Assembly (NCBI GenBank): GCA_945877885.1
Contig: CAMCSI010000055.1
Coordinates: 1 to 8,233, forward strand
DNA: 8,233 nucleotides
Direction: 5' to 3'
From: Chlamydia trachomatis
GTDB lineage: Bacteria > Chlamydiota > Chlamydiia > Chlamydiales > 2-12-FULL-49-11
The translations under genes were made by a program, and so were the position numbers. The notes beneath the pieces were generated by a model that was given only the letters and a program-made list of their open reading frames with translations, made no database searches and was not told the DNA's origin. Each line of letters opens with the position of its first letter. The stretch's first letter is position 1. Positions 1 through 5,677 of this stretch are shown here, piece after piece.

Positions 1-121
1 TAACTAATCGTTTTATTTGCCTTACGCTAACACACAGAATATCAGCAGCTTCTACCTGTGTTAATCGTTTTTCTATGACTTTTGTCACTATTTCTAGTTG
101 TTTTAACTCATTTATACTCAT
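1..121 (-). CDS. Transposase N-terminus (ISNCY-like), cut by window edge
   Basis: A leftward reading frame opens with ATG at 121-119 and runs 40 codons to the window edge without a stop. It starts MSINELKQLEIVTKVIEKRL and continues LTQVEAADILCVSVRQIKRL. Residues about 20-40 (LTQVEAA..L.VS.RQ.KRL) form a helix-turn-helix of the type that opens ISNCY and related integrase-like transposases, where it binds the element's ends. On the minus strand an AAAGGTG ribosome site (136-130) lies 8 nt before the ATG, which supports this start. The catalytic DDE region would lie left of the window, so I cannot tell whether the gene is intact. The family name rests on recalled resemblance; a different HTH protein is possible, but the adjacent terminal repeats favour a transposase. 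Confidence 0.8.
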   Translation of the reverse strand, partial: MSINELKQLEIVTKVIEKRLTQVEAADILCVSVRQIKRLV

Positions 122-177
122 ACAAATACACCTTTCCATGGTTAGCGCCTCCGATAATTGCTTACCTTTGTACTACC

Positions 178-218
178 AAAAGGTGACATTTCTATTTAAC
201 GAAAAGGTGACATTTCTA
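178..218. repeat. Tandem 17-nt terminal repeats of the IS
   Basis: The same 17 bases, AAAAGGTGACATTTCTA, occur at 178-194 and 202-218, giving a 24-nt period with a 7-nt spacer (TTTAACG). Read inward from the right they appear as TAGAAATGTCACCTTTT twice. Duplicated sites of this kind at an element's tip are expected to be transposase-binding sites. Only two copies exist and they lie beside a transposase start, so this is not a CRISPR array. Confidence 0.75.
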
Positions 219-246
219 AAAAACGCTTACATAAAATAGAAAATAG

Positions 247-275
247 TTGACATGATTATTTTTTTGTAATATTTT
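247..275 (+). promoter_or_regulatory. Promoter of propeller gene copy 1
   Basis: A perfect TTGACA (-35, 247-252) is followed after 17 nt by a weak -10, TATTTT (270-275). TAATAT at 267-272 looks better as a -10 but leaves only 14 nt of spacing. The surrounding AAAATAGTTG..ATGATT is shared with the upstream region of copy 2 (1658-1674), so the promoter appears to belong to the duplicated unit rather than to the insertion sequence. Confidence 0.5.
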
Positions 276-289
276 TTTTAAAATTACAT

Positions 290-304
290 AAAGGATTTAT
301 TTTG
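290..304 (+). promoter_or_regulatory. Ribosome site that sets a TTG start (copy 1)
   Basis: AAAGGA at 290-295 lies 6 nt before TTG 302-304. In that frame there is no ATG or GTG between the upstream stop (TGA 248-250) and the signal-peptide region, and the first downstream ATG falls deep inside the propeller. TTG is therefore the only start that keeps the signal peptide. The paralogue uses the same arrangement. Confidence 0.75.
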
Positions 305-1543
305 CAGCGACAATTTTTAAAATTCACTCTTTTCTTCAATCTTTACGCGTGTATACAAGGCAATCTTTTTGCCTATACCGCCTATTTTTCAAGTAATTCA
401 AACAGTAACGTTACTGTTATTAACACAACAGACAATTCAACAATCACTACCATTTCAGAGGTTCCATCGGCATACAGTCTTGCTATAACACCAAATGGTC
501 GATATTTGTATGTTTCAGGAGGGGCGAGCCCGCATATTTATAAGATTGACACTTCCACCAATACTATCATTTACACAATTAACACCCCTAATCCCCGACA
601 AATAGCCACCTCCCCTGATGGACAATCTCTCTATGTAACAAACGCTTTAAGCAACACAGTGAAAATTTATTCAACCTCGACCAATACACTTTCATCTTTT
701 TTTGATATCGGAGAACCCTCAGAAACAATTGCTATCAACCCGGCTGGAACCCTCGCTTATATAGGAACTCCCAACTCTAATACAATTTATATTGTAAATC
801 TTGATAACAACTTTCTAACAGTTCATGTTACAAACCCGCATTCCGTAAATAACATGATTTTCAGTACTGATGGAACAAAGGTATATGTAGCATCCTCTTC
901 ATCTAGTGAAAATGACCCAGTATATATTTATGACACTTCTAATCACACTATATTTTCTGATTACATTAGTGTTGGAGGGGATCCATCTTCAATGACTCTT
1001 ACTCCAGATGGCAAATTCCTCTATGTAGCTAATCAAAATAATAACAATGTGAGTGTGATTAACACACAAACAGACACCGTTACTAATACCATTTCATTAG
1101 CTACAGGACAGTTCCCTGATGGTATAGCGATTACCCCAGATGGAAATACTCTATATACTGCAAACTATACTACCGGTAATTCTAGCATTCTTAATGCGAC
1201 TAATAATACATTAACAGCTAATATTTCATTAACAACTGATCTTACCGATGTAATTATCGCCCCACTTGCCACTTTAGTATCTCTTTCTGGATCGCAACAA
1301 ATAAATGATTTTGGAGTAAGGTATGAATTATATAACACCTTAAATTGGACTTCAAGCATCACCCCAGCGACCATCGGATATAATATCTATCGCAATGGAA
1401 CGCTCATTGGCTCAACTACAGGAATAAATGAAACCACATACGTTGACCATAACCGAGAAGAGGGTGTTTCCTACCAATATTCTGTTAGATCTAGAGCAGT
1501 CAATGGCGACTTAAGCTACCCGGTAAGCGTTACGGTGGAATAA
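302..1543 (+). CDS. Secreted YncE/YVTN-type seven-bladed beta-propeller with C-terminal FN3-like domain (copy 1)
   Basis: The 413-aa product starts at TTG. Residues 1-24 look like a signal peptide: basic start, hydrophobic core, and probable cleavage after NLFA before YTAYF. Residues 25 to about 325 hold seven blades of roughly 42 residues. Each is marked by an A.TPDG..LYV-type corner (near 61, 102, 144, 186, 231, 276) and an N.V.VI.T..NT.. strand. Residues about 335-412 fit a fibronectin-III-like module (LNW...S.ATIGYNIYRNG and YVDHN..EG..YQY.V). The mature chain has no cysteine and is very rich in Asn, Thr and Ser, as expected for an exported protein. Known YVTN propellers are mostly extracytoplasmic binding or adhesion proteins, and some relatives are lactonases; no catalytic site is evident. 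A surface or periplasmic binding role is inference. The next gene is a paralogue. Confidence 0.88.
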   Translation: MQRQFLKFTLFFNLYACIQGNLFAYTAYFSSNSNSNVTVINTTDNSTITTISEVPSAYSLAITPNGRYLYVSGGASPHIYKIDTSTNTIIYTINTPNPRQIATSPDGQSLYVTNALSNTVKIYSTSTNTLSSFFDIGEPSETIAINPAGTLAYIGTPNSNTIYIVNLDNNFLTVHVTNPHSVNNMIFSTDGTKVYVASSSSSENDPVYIYDTSNHTIFSDYISVGGDPSSMTLTPDGKFLYVANQNNNNVSVINTQTDTVTNTISLATGQFPDGIAITPDGNTLYTANYTTGNSSILNATNNTLTANISLTTDLTDVIIAPLATLVSLSGSQQINDFGVRYELYNTLNWTSSITPATIGYNIYRNGTLIGSTTGINETTYVDHNREEGVSYQYSVRSRAVNGDLSYPVSVTVE

Positions 1544-1720
1544 AACCTCGAGAACTATTTCCACTCTCAACTTACGTAATTTGAATTAAAATATGGTCAT
1601 TCCTGCATAAACTTTTCTGCAGCTCAAGGTTCAATGCGCTTATTAAAATAAATTTAAAAATAGTTGCTATGATTTATCTTATAAAATAAAATACTTTACA
1701 AAATAAAAAATAGGTCTATT
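1544..1720. other. Spacer between the two propeller genes
   Basis: This 177-nt gap holds no gene. The first half is a remnant without recognisable structure; I saw only a 5-bp CTGCA/TGCAG inverted repeat near 1604-1623, which is too weak for a terminator. The second half, from about 1650, is AT-rich and carries the promoter and ribosome site of copy 2. With no terminator visible, read-through from copy 1 into copy 2 is possible. Confidence 0.6.
1664..1692 (+). promoter_or_regulatory. Promoter of propeller gene copy 2
   Basis: TTGCTA (1664-1669) and TAAAAT (1687-1692) are separated by exactly 17 nt. The -35 box aligns with TTGACA of copy 1 in a shared AAAATAGTTG..ATGATT block, differing by two bases. 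The -10 of this copy looks better than that of copy 1. Confidence 0.55.
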
Positions 1721-1723
1721 TTG
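1712..1723 (+). promoter_or_regulatory. Ribosome site that sets a TTG start (copy 2)
   Basis: AGG at 1712-1714, in the context AATAGGTC, lies 6 nt before TTG 1721-1723. The frame is closed upstream by TAA at 1682-1684 and contains no ATG in between. The Shine-Dalgarno core is short, so initiation may be weak. The conserved TTG and spacing in both copies suggest that this start is real and under selection. Confidence 0.65.
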
Positions 1724-2959
1724 CTTCCAAGATTCTTAACTCATCTTCTTTTCCTAATCCTATCTACATCTATAAAAACAAACCTTTTTGCCTATACTGC
1801 CTATTTTTCAAATGCAACACATAATACCGTTACGGTTGTGGATACAACGAATAATTTAGCGATAGCTACAATTCCAGTAGTTTCGAGTGCATATAGCCTT
1901 GCTATAACTCCAAATGGTCGATATTTGTATGTTTCAGGTTTAAATGGTAATATTTCTGTTATTGACACTTCTGACAACACTGTTATTGACACTATTGTTG
2001 TAGGTAATCCTCGCCATATAGCCATCTCGCCTGATGGGGAATCTCTCTATGTCACAAATATTTCAACTACTAATGTCAATATTTATTCGACAGCAACGAA
2101 CGCATTTTTATCATCCATTGCAATTGGAGAGTTAACAGCGATAATTGCTATCAACCCAGCTGGAACCCTAGCTTATGTAGCAGGCATCTCTTCTACGATT
2201 TATATCGTAAATCTTCATAATAACTCGATTGAATCTACTATCACAAGCGCACCTGATGTAAATTACATACTCTTCAGTACAGATGGAACAAAAGTTTATG
2301 TGGCAAATACTCGTCCTGGCCCATCTGACACTATACTTGTTTATGATGCAACTACTCATACCCTATCTAATACAATTACCGTTGGAAATTACCCATTTTC
2401 GATCGTCTCCACTCCAAATGGCGAATTCCTTTATGTAACTAATGAACTTAGTCATACTGTGAGTGTGATTAACACAGAAAGTAATACCGTTACTAATACC
2501 ATTTCATTAGCTTCAGGAAGTGGTCCTGATGGTATAGCAATAACACCAGATGGAACTACTCTATATACGGCAAACTATAGTGCCGGTAATTCTAGTATGA
2601 TTAACGCTGCTAATAATACAGTAACAATTGGAGTTGTATTAGCAGCTGGACTTACCGATGTTCTTATAGCGCCACTTGCCACTCCAGCATCTCTTTCTGG
2701 ATCGCAAAAGATAAATGATTTTGGGGTAAGATATGAGCTATACAATATATTAAAGTGGACCCCAAGCATCACCCCAGCGACCATCGGATATAATATATAC
2801 CGCAATGGAACGCTCATTGGTTCCACATCGGGAATAAATGCAACCACATACGTTGACCATAACCGTGAAGAAGGTGCTTCCTATCAATATTCTGTCAGAT
2901 CTAGGGCAAGCAATGGCGACTTAAGCTTTCCGGTAACTGTTACCATTTATCAAAGATGA
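1721..2959 (+). CDS. Secreted YncE/YVTN-type seven-bladed beta-propeller with C-terminal FN3-like domain (copy 2)
   Basis: The 412-aa product is a paralogue of the preceding gene and also starts at TTG. Its signal peptide (residues 1-24, MLPRFLTHLLFLILSTSIKT then NLFA) has a different sequence but the same length and the same NLFA/YTAYF junction, which supports cleavage after residue 24. Seven YVTN blades follow (corners such as AITPNGRYLYVSG and AITPDGTTLYTANY), then the FN3-like module from about residue 335. The protein has no cysteine. Similarity to copy 1 is highest in the FN3-like part and at the first blade corner, and lowest across blades 2 to 5, so the face presented to a ligand may have diverged. 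The final codons run into the 3' end of the opposing dps gene with a 10-nt overlap. Function is unproven; binding at the cell surface or in the periplasm is inferred. Confidence 0.88.
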   Translation: MLPRFLTHLLFLILSTSIKTNLFAYTAYFSNATHNTVTVVDTTNNLAIATIPVVSSAYSLAITPNGRYLYVSGLNGNISVIDTSDNTVIDTIVVGNPRHIAISPDGESLYVTNISTTNVNIYSTATNAFLSSIAIGELTAIIAINPAGTLAYVAGISSTIYIVNLHNNSIESTITSAPDVNYILFSTDGTKVYVANTRPGPSDTILVYDATTHTLSNTITVGNYPFSIVSTPNGEFLYVTNELSHTVSVINTESNTVTNTISLASGSGPDGIAITPDGTTLYTANYSAGNSSMINAANNTVTIGVVLAAGLTDVLIAPLATPASLSGSQKINDFGVRYELYNILKWTPSITPATIGYNIYRNGTLIGSTSGINATTYVDHNREEGASYQYSVRSRASNGDLSFPVTVTIYQR

Positions 2960-3381
2960 CTTTTTAACATCCATGCAAATTTATCAAATAAGGTGATACC
3001 TTTTAGCATTAAGTCGGAAGAAACCTCATCCCCCAATTCGCTAAATTTACCCACAAAGACCAACCCTATCTCTGATAGGGTTTTATGACTATCTGCTAAA
3101 TCCTTAACCATTTCGTGGGCGCTAGCCCCCTTTTTTGGGGCAGTGATTCCAGAACGTTTTTCAAAATCAGAAAAACTCCCCTCCACATAAGCGCCAAGAC
3201 CTGCAATTCTTTCCGCTATTTCATCTATCAAGGTGTATAATTCTGTATATTGAGCTTCAAATAATAAGTGTAGAGAGTAAAAAGAAGGTCCTTTTACATT
3301 CCAATGGTAATTTTGCGTCTTCAAATAAAGCCCGTAAGTTCCTGATAGAAATTTAGTTAGATCGTTTATGACATGAGACAT
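2950..3381 (-). CDS. dps: Dps-family DNA-protecting miniferritin
   Basis: The 143-aa product is a Dps/miniferritin. These form hollow dodecamers that use hydrogen peroxide to oxidise ferrous iron and store it, which protects DNA from hydroxyl radicals. The family hallmark NYHWNVKGPSFYSLH is at residues 24-38. By alignment from memory to E. coli Dps, the inter-subunit ferroxidase ligands are H26, H38, E42 (Asp in E. coli), D53 and E57, all with the expected spacing. The chain lacks a long Lys-rich N-terminal tail, so direct DNA binding of the E. coli kind may be weak. A strong AAGGAG lies 8 nt before the ATG. The gene converges with propeller copy 2, overlapping by 10 nt, and diverges from the monooxygenase at 3501. 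No OxyR-, PerR- or Fur-like operator was recognised. Confidence 0.96.
   Translation of the reverse strand: MSHVINDLTKFLSGTYGLYLKTQNYHWNVKGPSFYSLHLLFEAQYTELYTLIDEIAERIAGLGAYVEGSFSDFEKRSGITAPKKGASAHEMVKDLADSHKTLSEIGLVFVGKFSELGDEVSSDLMLKGITLFDKFAWMLKSHL
3062..3084 (+). terminator. Terminator-like hairpin inside dps, for the rightward propeller transcript
   Basis: AACCCTATC (3062-3070) pairs perfectly with GATAGGGTT (3074-3082) around a TCT loop. On the plus strand a TTTT run (3081-3084) overlaps the end of the stem. It lies about 100 nt beyond the stop of propeller copy 2 and would end that transcript within the antisense of dps. On the dps strand the hairpin is preceded by A's and not followed by T's, so it should not terminate dps. 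The U-run is short, so strength is uncertain. Confidence 0.5.
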
Positions 3382-3410
3382 ATGAATAACTCCTTTTTCC
3401 TTTAACTCAT

Positions 3411-3439
3411 TGCTAACACGTTTAAAAAGAGTTCGTCAA
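3411..3439 (-). promoter_or_regulatory. Candidate dps promoter
   Basis: On the minus strand TTGACG (3439-3434) is followed after 17 nt by TTAGCA (3416-3411). With an 18-nt spacer the -10 would read TAGCAA. The -10 is poor, as is common for activated promoters. It gives a leader of roughly 25 nt before the ribosome site AAGGAG at 3395-3390. Confidence 0.35.
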
Positions 3440-3448
3440 CATCCATTG

Positions 3449-3495
3449 TTGCTAAAAAAACCCCCTATCCATAGCATTAAGTATATATATAGGTG
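3449..3495 (+). promoter_or_regulatory. Candidate promoter and ribosome site of the 486-aa monooxygenase gene
   Basis: TTGCTA (3449-3454) and TAGCAT (3472-3477) are 17 nt apart. A TATATATA tract follows at 3482-3489 and could help melting. AGGTG (3491-3495) lies 5 nt before the ATG at 3501. The start would fall about 17 nt after the transcription start. This element and the dps promoter sit back to back in a 119-nt divergent region. Confidence 0.4.
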
Positions 3496-3500
3496 TTACT

Positions 3501-4961
3501 ATGAATGAAATTGATGTACTAATTGTAGGGGCAGGCCCTACTGGACTTGTAATGGCTATTGAATGCAGACGCTATGGTCTTTCTTTTCGAATTCTTGACA
3601 AAAGCCCCTCACCCTCAACATACTCAAAGGCTGCAGCCGTTCAAGCCCGTACCTTAGAAATTTTTCAAAGAATTGGTATTTTAGAGCCCTTTCTAAGTCA
3701 GGGGGTTAAGATAAGAGCTGGAAATATTCATCTGGGTGATAAAAGCTGCGCTCGAATTACTTTTGATAACATTGAGTCCCCTTTTCCCTATGTGCTTGGA
3801 ATAGGGCAAGATACCACCGAGCATATTCTTTCTAACTTCCTTGAATTAAACAATGTAAAGATTGAAAGAGGGTTAACTGTGTTAGAAATTGATGAAAGGG
3901 GCGATTTTATCTATGCAAAAACAGATAACGAAGTGATTAAAGCAAGTTACCTTATAGGATGCGATGGGGCTCATAGTATTGTGAGAAAGTCTCTTCATTG
4001 CTCCTTTAAGGGGAAGCTTTTCACCGATGTATTTTCCTTAGCAGATGTAAAAGTCAAGTGGCGCTATCCTCATGATGAACTACAAGCCTTTTTAGGAAAA
4101 AACTCCCTTGCAGCGGCAATCCCATTACCAGGTGATGGTAGATATAGATTGATATTTCAGCTAAAAAGACTTCGGAATAAATGTAAAAAATCAACCTTAA
4201 CAGAAATAGAGCATGGTTTAATAGAGTCTAATGAATTACAAATTCCAACGCTCTCTGAAATTGAAGCAACACTCTCCTCTTTTGTACAAGATACTGTAAA
4301 AATTTCCGATCCAAAATGGATAGCAAATTTTCGCATTAATAGTAGACTATCGAGCAGATACAGAAAAGGAAGAATTTTTTTAGCCGGTGATGCAGCCCAC
4401 ATTCACAGCCCTGTAGGAGGGCAAGGGATGAATACAGGGATTCAAGATGCGTTCAATCTTGCTTGGAAAATCGCCTATGCCCATGGCCATCTCATAGAAG
4501 ATAAAAATCTGTTAAATTCCTATGAAAAGGAAAGGTATATTCTTGGGAGAAAATTATTAAAAAATACCGAAAGGGCCTCCAATATAATCACCATTCACAA
4601 ACAGCCCCTACTATTTCTGAGAAAAATCTTTGTTTCCTTAATCCTTTCCTTTGAGTCTATTCGTAACAAAATTACAAAGGGTATCTCTCAAACAACCATC
4701 GGCTATCCTCAAAAGCGAATGAAAAATATTAAGGTTACACAAAATAAAAAGGTGATCGACTACTTCGTAGCATCAGAAAAAACAACTAAATATCACCTAA
4801 TCCTTTTTAATATAGATGAACCACCAATCCACCACAGCCAATTAGAAATCTTTCATGCGTCAGAACCCACCAATGTTAAGGCGATTCTTGTCAGACCTGA
4901 TGGTTATATCGCCTTAGAAGATACCCCTCCTTTTAAACGAATTAAACGCTATTTTGAATAA
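3501..4961 (+). CDS. Class A FAD-dependent aromatic monooxygenase (PheA/TfdB-like)
   Basis: The 486-aa product has all three signatures of group A flavoprotein hydroxylases. These are the FAD Rossmann loop VLIVGAGPTG (G10, G12, G15, with acidic D33 closing strand 2), the DG motif LIGCDGAHS (D155-G156) and the GD motif IFLAGDAAHIHSPVGGQG (G296-D297). R50 in QARTLEIF is the conserved FAD-contact Arg. These enzymes use NAD(P)H and oxygen to hydroxylate phenolic or other aromatic rings; the substrate cannot be read from sequence. The C-terminal part ends in LVRPDGYIA (463-471), the usual end of the thioredoxin-like domain in phenol-hydroxylase types, but the region between is shorter and poorly conserved. 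Full-length relatives are usually about 500-600 aa. There is no signal peptide, so the enzyme is cytoplasmic. It may share a transcript with the genes downstream (63-nt gap). Confidence 0.88.
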   Translation: MNEIDVLIVGAGPTGLVMAIECRRYGLSFRILDKSPSPSTYSKAAAVQARTLEIFQRIGILEPFLSQGVKIRAGNIHLGDKSCARITFDNIESPFPYVLGIGQDTTEHILSNFLELNNVKIERGLTVLEIDERGDFIYAKTDNEVIKASYLIGCDGAHSIVRKSLHCSFKGKLFTDVFSLADVKVKWRYPHDELQAFLGKNSLAAAIPLPGDGRYRLIFQLKRLRNKCKKSTLTEIEHGLIESNELQIPTLSEIEATLSSFVQDTVKISDPKWIANFRINSRLSSRYRKGRIFLAGDAAHIHSPVGGQGMNTGIQDAFNLAWKIAYAHGHLIEDKNLLNSYEKERYILGRKLLKNTERASNIITIHKQPLLFLRKIFVSLILSFESIRNKITKGISQTTIGYPQKRMKNIKVTQNKKVIDYFVASEKTTKYHLILFNIDEPPIHHSQLEIFHASEPTNVKAILVRPDGYIALEDTPPFKRIKRYFE

Positions 4962-4967
4962 TTTCCT

Positions 4968-5012
4968 TTGACTAAAAATTCATTAATTTACATTCTAATA
5001 AGTCACTAGGAG
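4968..5012 (+). promoter_or_regulatory. Weak candidate promoter and ribosome site of the barrel gene
   Basis: TTGACT (4968-4973) lies 15 nt before TACATT (4989-4994), a short spacer. AGGAG (5008-5012) is 12 nt before the ATG at 5025, rather far. No terminator-like hairpin separates this region from the preceding monooxygenase gene, so the barrel gene may use this promoter, read-through, or both. Confidence 0.3.
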
Positions 5013-5024
5013 TGGATTTAAAAA

Positions 5025-5654
5025 ATGCGTATTTTATTACTTTTGATTGTCTTTGCTTTTTCCAAACCAAATTATATTTTTTCTGAAGAAAATTCAGAAT
5101 CAAATGTAGAAAGTTCCGTAGAACAAAGCACCCCCCCTTCTATCGATGTGAAAGTTGGCTACTTCTTTTTTACAGATAGTACGATGAATGATGTTTACTC
5201 TAATGGAGGAATCGATGTTCAGCTTGCAGGATCTTACCCAATTTGGAGATATGTTAGTATCTATGGAGCTGTAGAGTTTTTTGAAAAAAATGGCTTTTCT
5301 TTAAATACACAAGATAAAACCTGGGTTTATGGCATTCCTCTAAGTTTAGGGGTAAAAGTAGACTTTGATCTTAAGGAAAATACCACTTTCTATGCAGCTT
5401 TTGGGCCAAGGTATAGTTTTATTCAAAGCAGGGCGGATTCATCCTTTGTCCCGCATGAAGCAAACTCTGGGGGCATTGGACTATTTGCTCTTGGGGGCTT
5501 TTATTTTAGAATTCATACCAACTATTTTCTAAATCTATTTGGAGAATATTCCTACATACCTGTACACTTTAAAACGGTACCTGTTAACGTCTATGGAAAT
5601 GACGTAAATGCTGGCGGATTTACCTTTGGTGGCGGCCTCACCTATAAGTTTTAA
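5025..5654 (+). CDS. Small outer-membrane beta-barrel protein
   Basis: The 209-aa product starts with a hydrophobic export signal (MRILLLLIVFAFS, probable cleavage near residue 20, IFS/EEN). Next is an acidic Ser/Glu-rich linker (about 21-38), then a series of alternating polar/hydrophobic, glycine- and aromatic-rich strands. I count about eight strands, for example near 40-50, 61-71, 77-86, 99-113, 120-135, 150-163, 168-180 and 197-209. The chain ends GGGLTYKF with a terminal Phe, the typical signal recognised by the Bam assembly machinery. The size fits an eight-stranded OmpA/OmpW/OmpX-like barrel, but I cannot assign a family or substrate. The next gene follows after 23 nt, which suggests co-transcription with the second monooxygenase. 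A passive pore, an adhesin or a purely structural role are all possible. Confidence 0.8.
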   Translation: MRILLLLIVFAFSKPNYIFSEENSESNVESSVEQSTPPSIDVKVGYFFFTDSTMNDVYSNGGIDVQLAGSYPIWRYVSIYGAVEFFEKNGFSLNTQDKTWVYGIPLSLGVKVDFDLKENTTFYAAFGPRYSFIQSRADSSFVPHEANSGGIGLFALGGFYFRIHTNYFLNLFGEYSYIPVHFKTVPVNVYGNDVNAGGFTFGGGLTYKF

Positions 5655-5677
5655 AGAAAAGTTTTGATAGGATAGCT

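Larger units (their letters stand above)
1..222 (-). mobile_element. End of an insertion sequence, 5' side of its transposase
   Basis: This is the transposase-proximal end of an element that extends left out of the window. It holds the start of the transposase gene, about 56 nt of leader, and then two repeat copies typical of transposase-binding sites at an IS terminus. The outer boundary is approximate. I place it just after the second repeat (about 218-222), because beyond that the sequence becomes the AT-rich upstream region whose equivalent precedes the second propeller gene. No target-site duplication can be assessed without the other end. Confidence 0.65.
240..2950 (+). repeat. Tandem gene duplication (two about 1.4-kb units)
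   Basis: Unit 1 (about 240-1540) and unit 2 (about 1658-2950) repeat in direct orientation, and their start codons are 1419 nt apart. Homology begins upstream of the coding sequences at AAAATAGTTG..ATGATT and continues to the 3' ends. Exact DNA matches include 34 nt (1353-1386 with 2763-2796) and 27 nt (1076-1102 with 2486-2512). By hand alignment, 72 of 83 residues are identical in the FN3-like domain, while the middle blades differ much more. The last codons differ (TVE against TIYQR), so the right boundary lies at the end of the genes, where copy 2 meets dps. Confidence 0.85.

Noticed and set aside
178..218. Short CRISPR-like direct repeats
   Set aside because: Only two copies with a 7-nt spacer, beside a transposase start; this is an IS terminus.
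341..352. LYAC at residues 14-17 of propeller copy 1 as a lipoprotein lipobox
   Set aside because: Tyr is unusual at that site, the paralogue has no Cys there, and both share a better signal peptidase I site after NLFA.
1165..2847. Minus-strand open frames within the propeller genes
   Set aside because: Similar antisense frames recur at equivalent positions of both copies because the sense codons repeat; no start signals support them.
302..2959. Lactonase or quinoprotein function for the propellers
   Set aside because: Such names are often attached to YVTN proteins, but no metal or cofactor ligands of those enzymes are evident; the protein is cysteine-free, Asn/Thr-rich and secreted.
3125..3141. 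GCCCC/GGGGC inverted repeat around C and six T's within dps as a terminator
   Set aside because: Stem of only 5 bp and no T-run after it on either strand; it is explained by the codons for Pro-Lys-Lys-Gly-Ala.
3482..3489. TATATATA as the main -10 of the 486-aa monooxygenase gene
   Set aside because: No -35 at a sensible distance, and it would place the transcription start almost on the ribosome site; TAGCAT with TTGCTA fits better.
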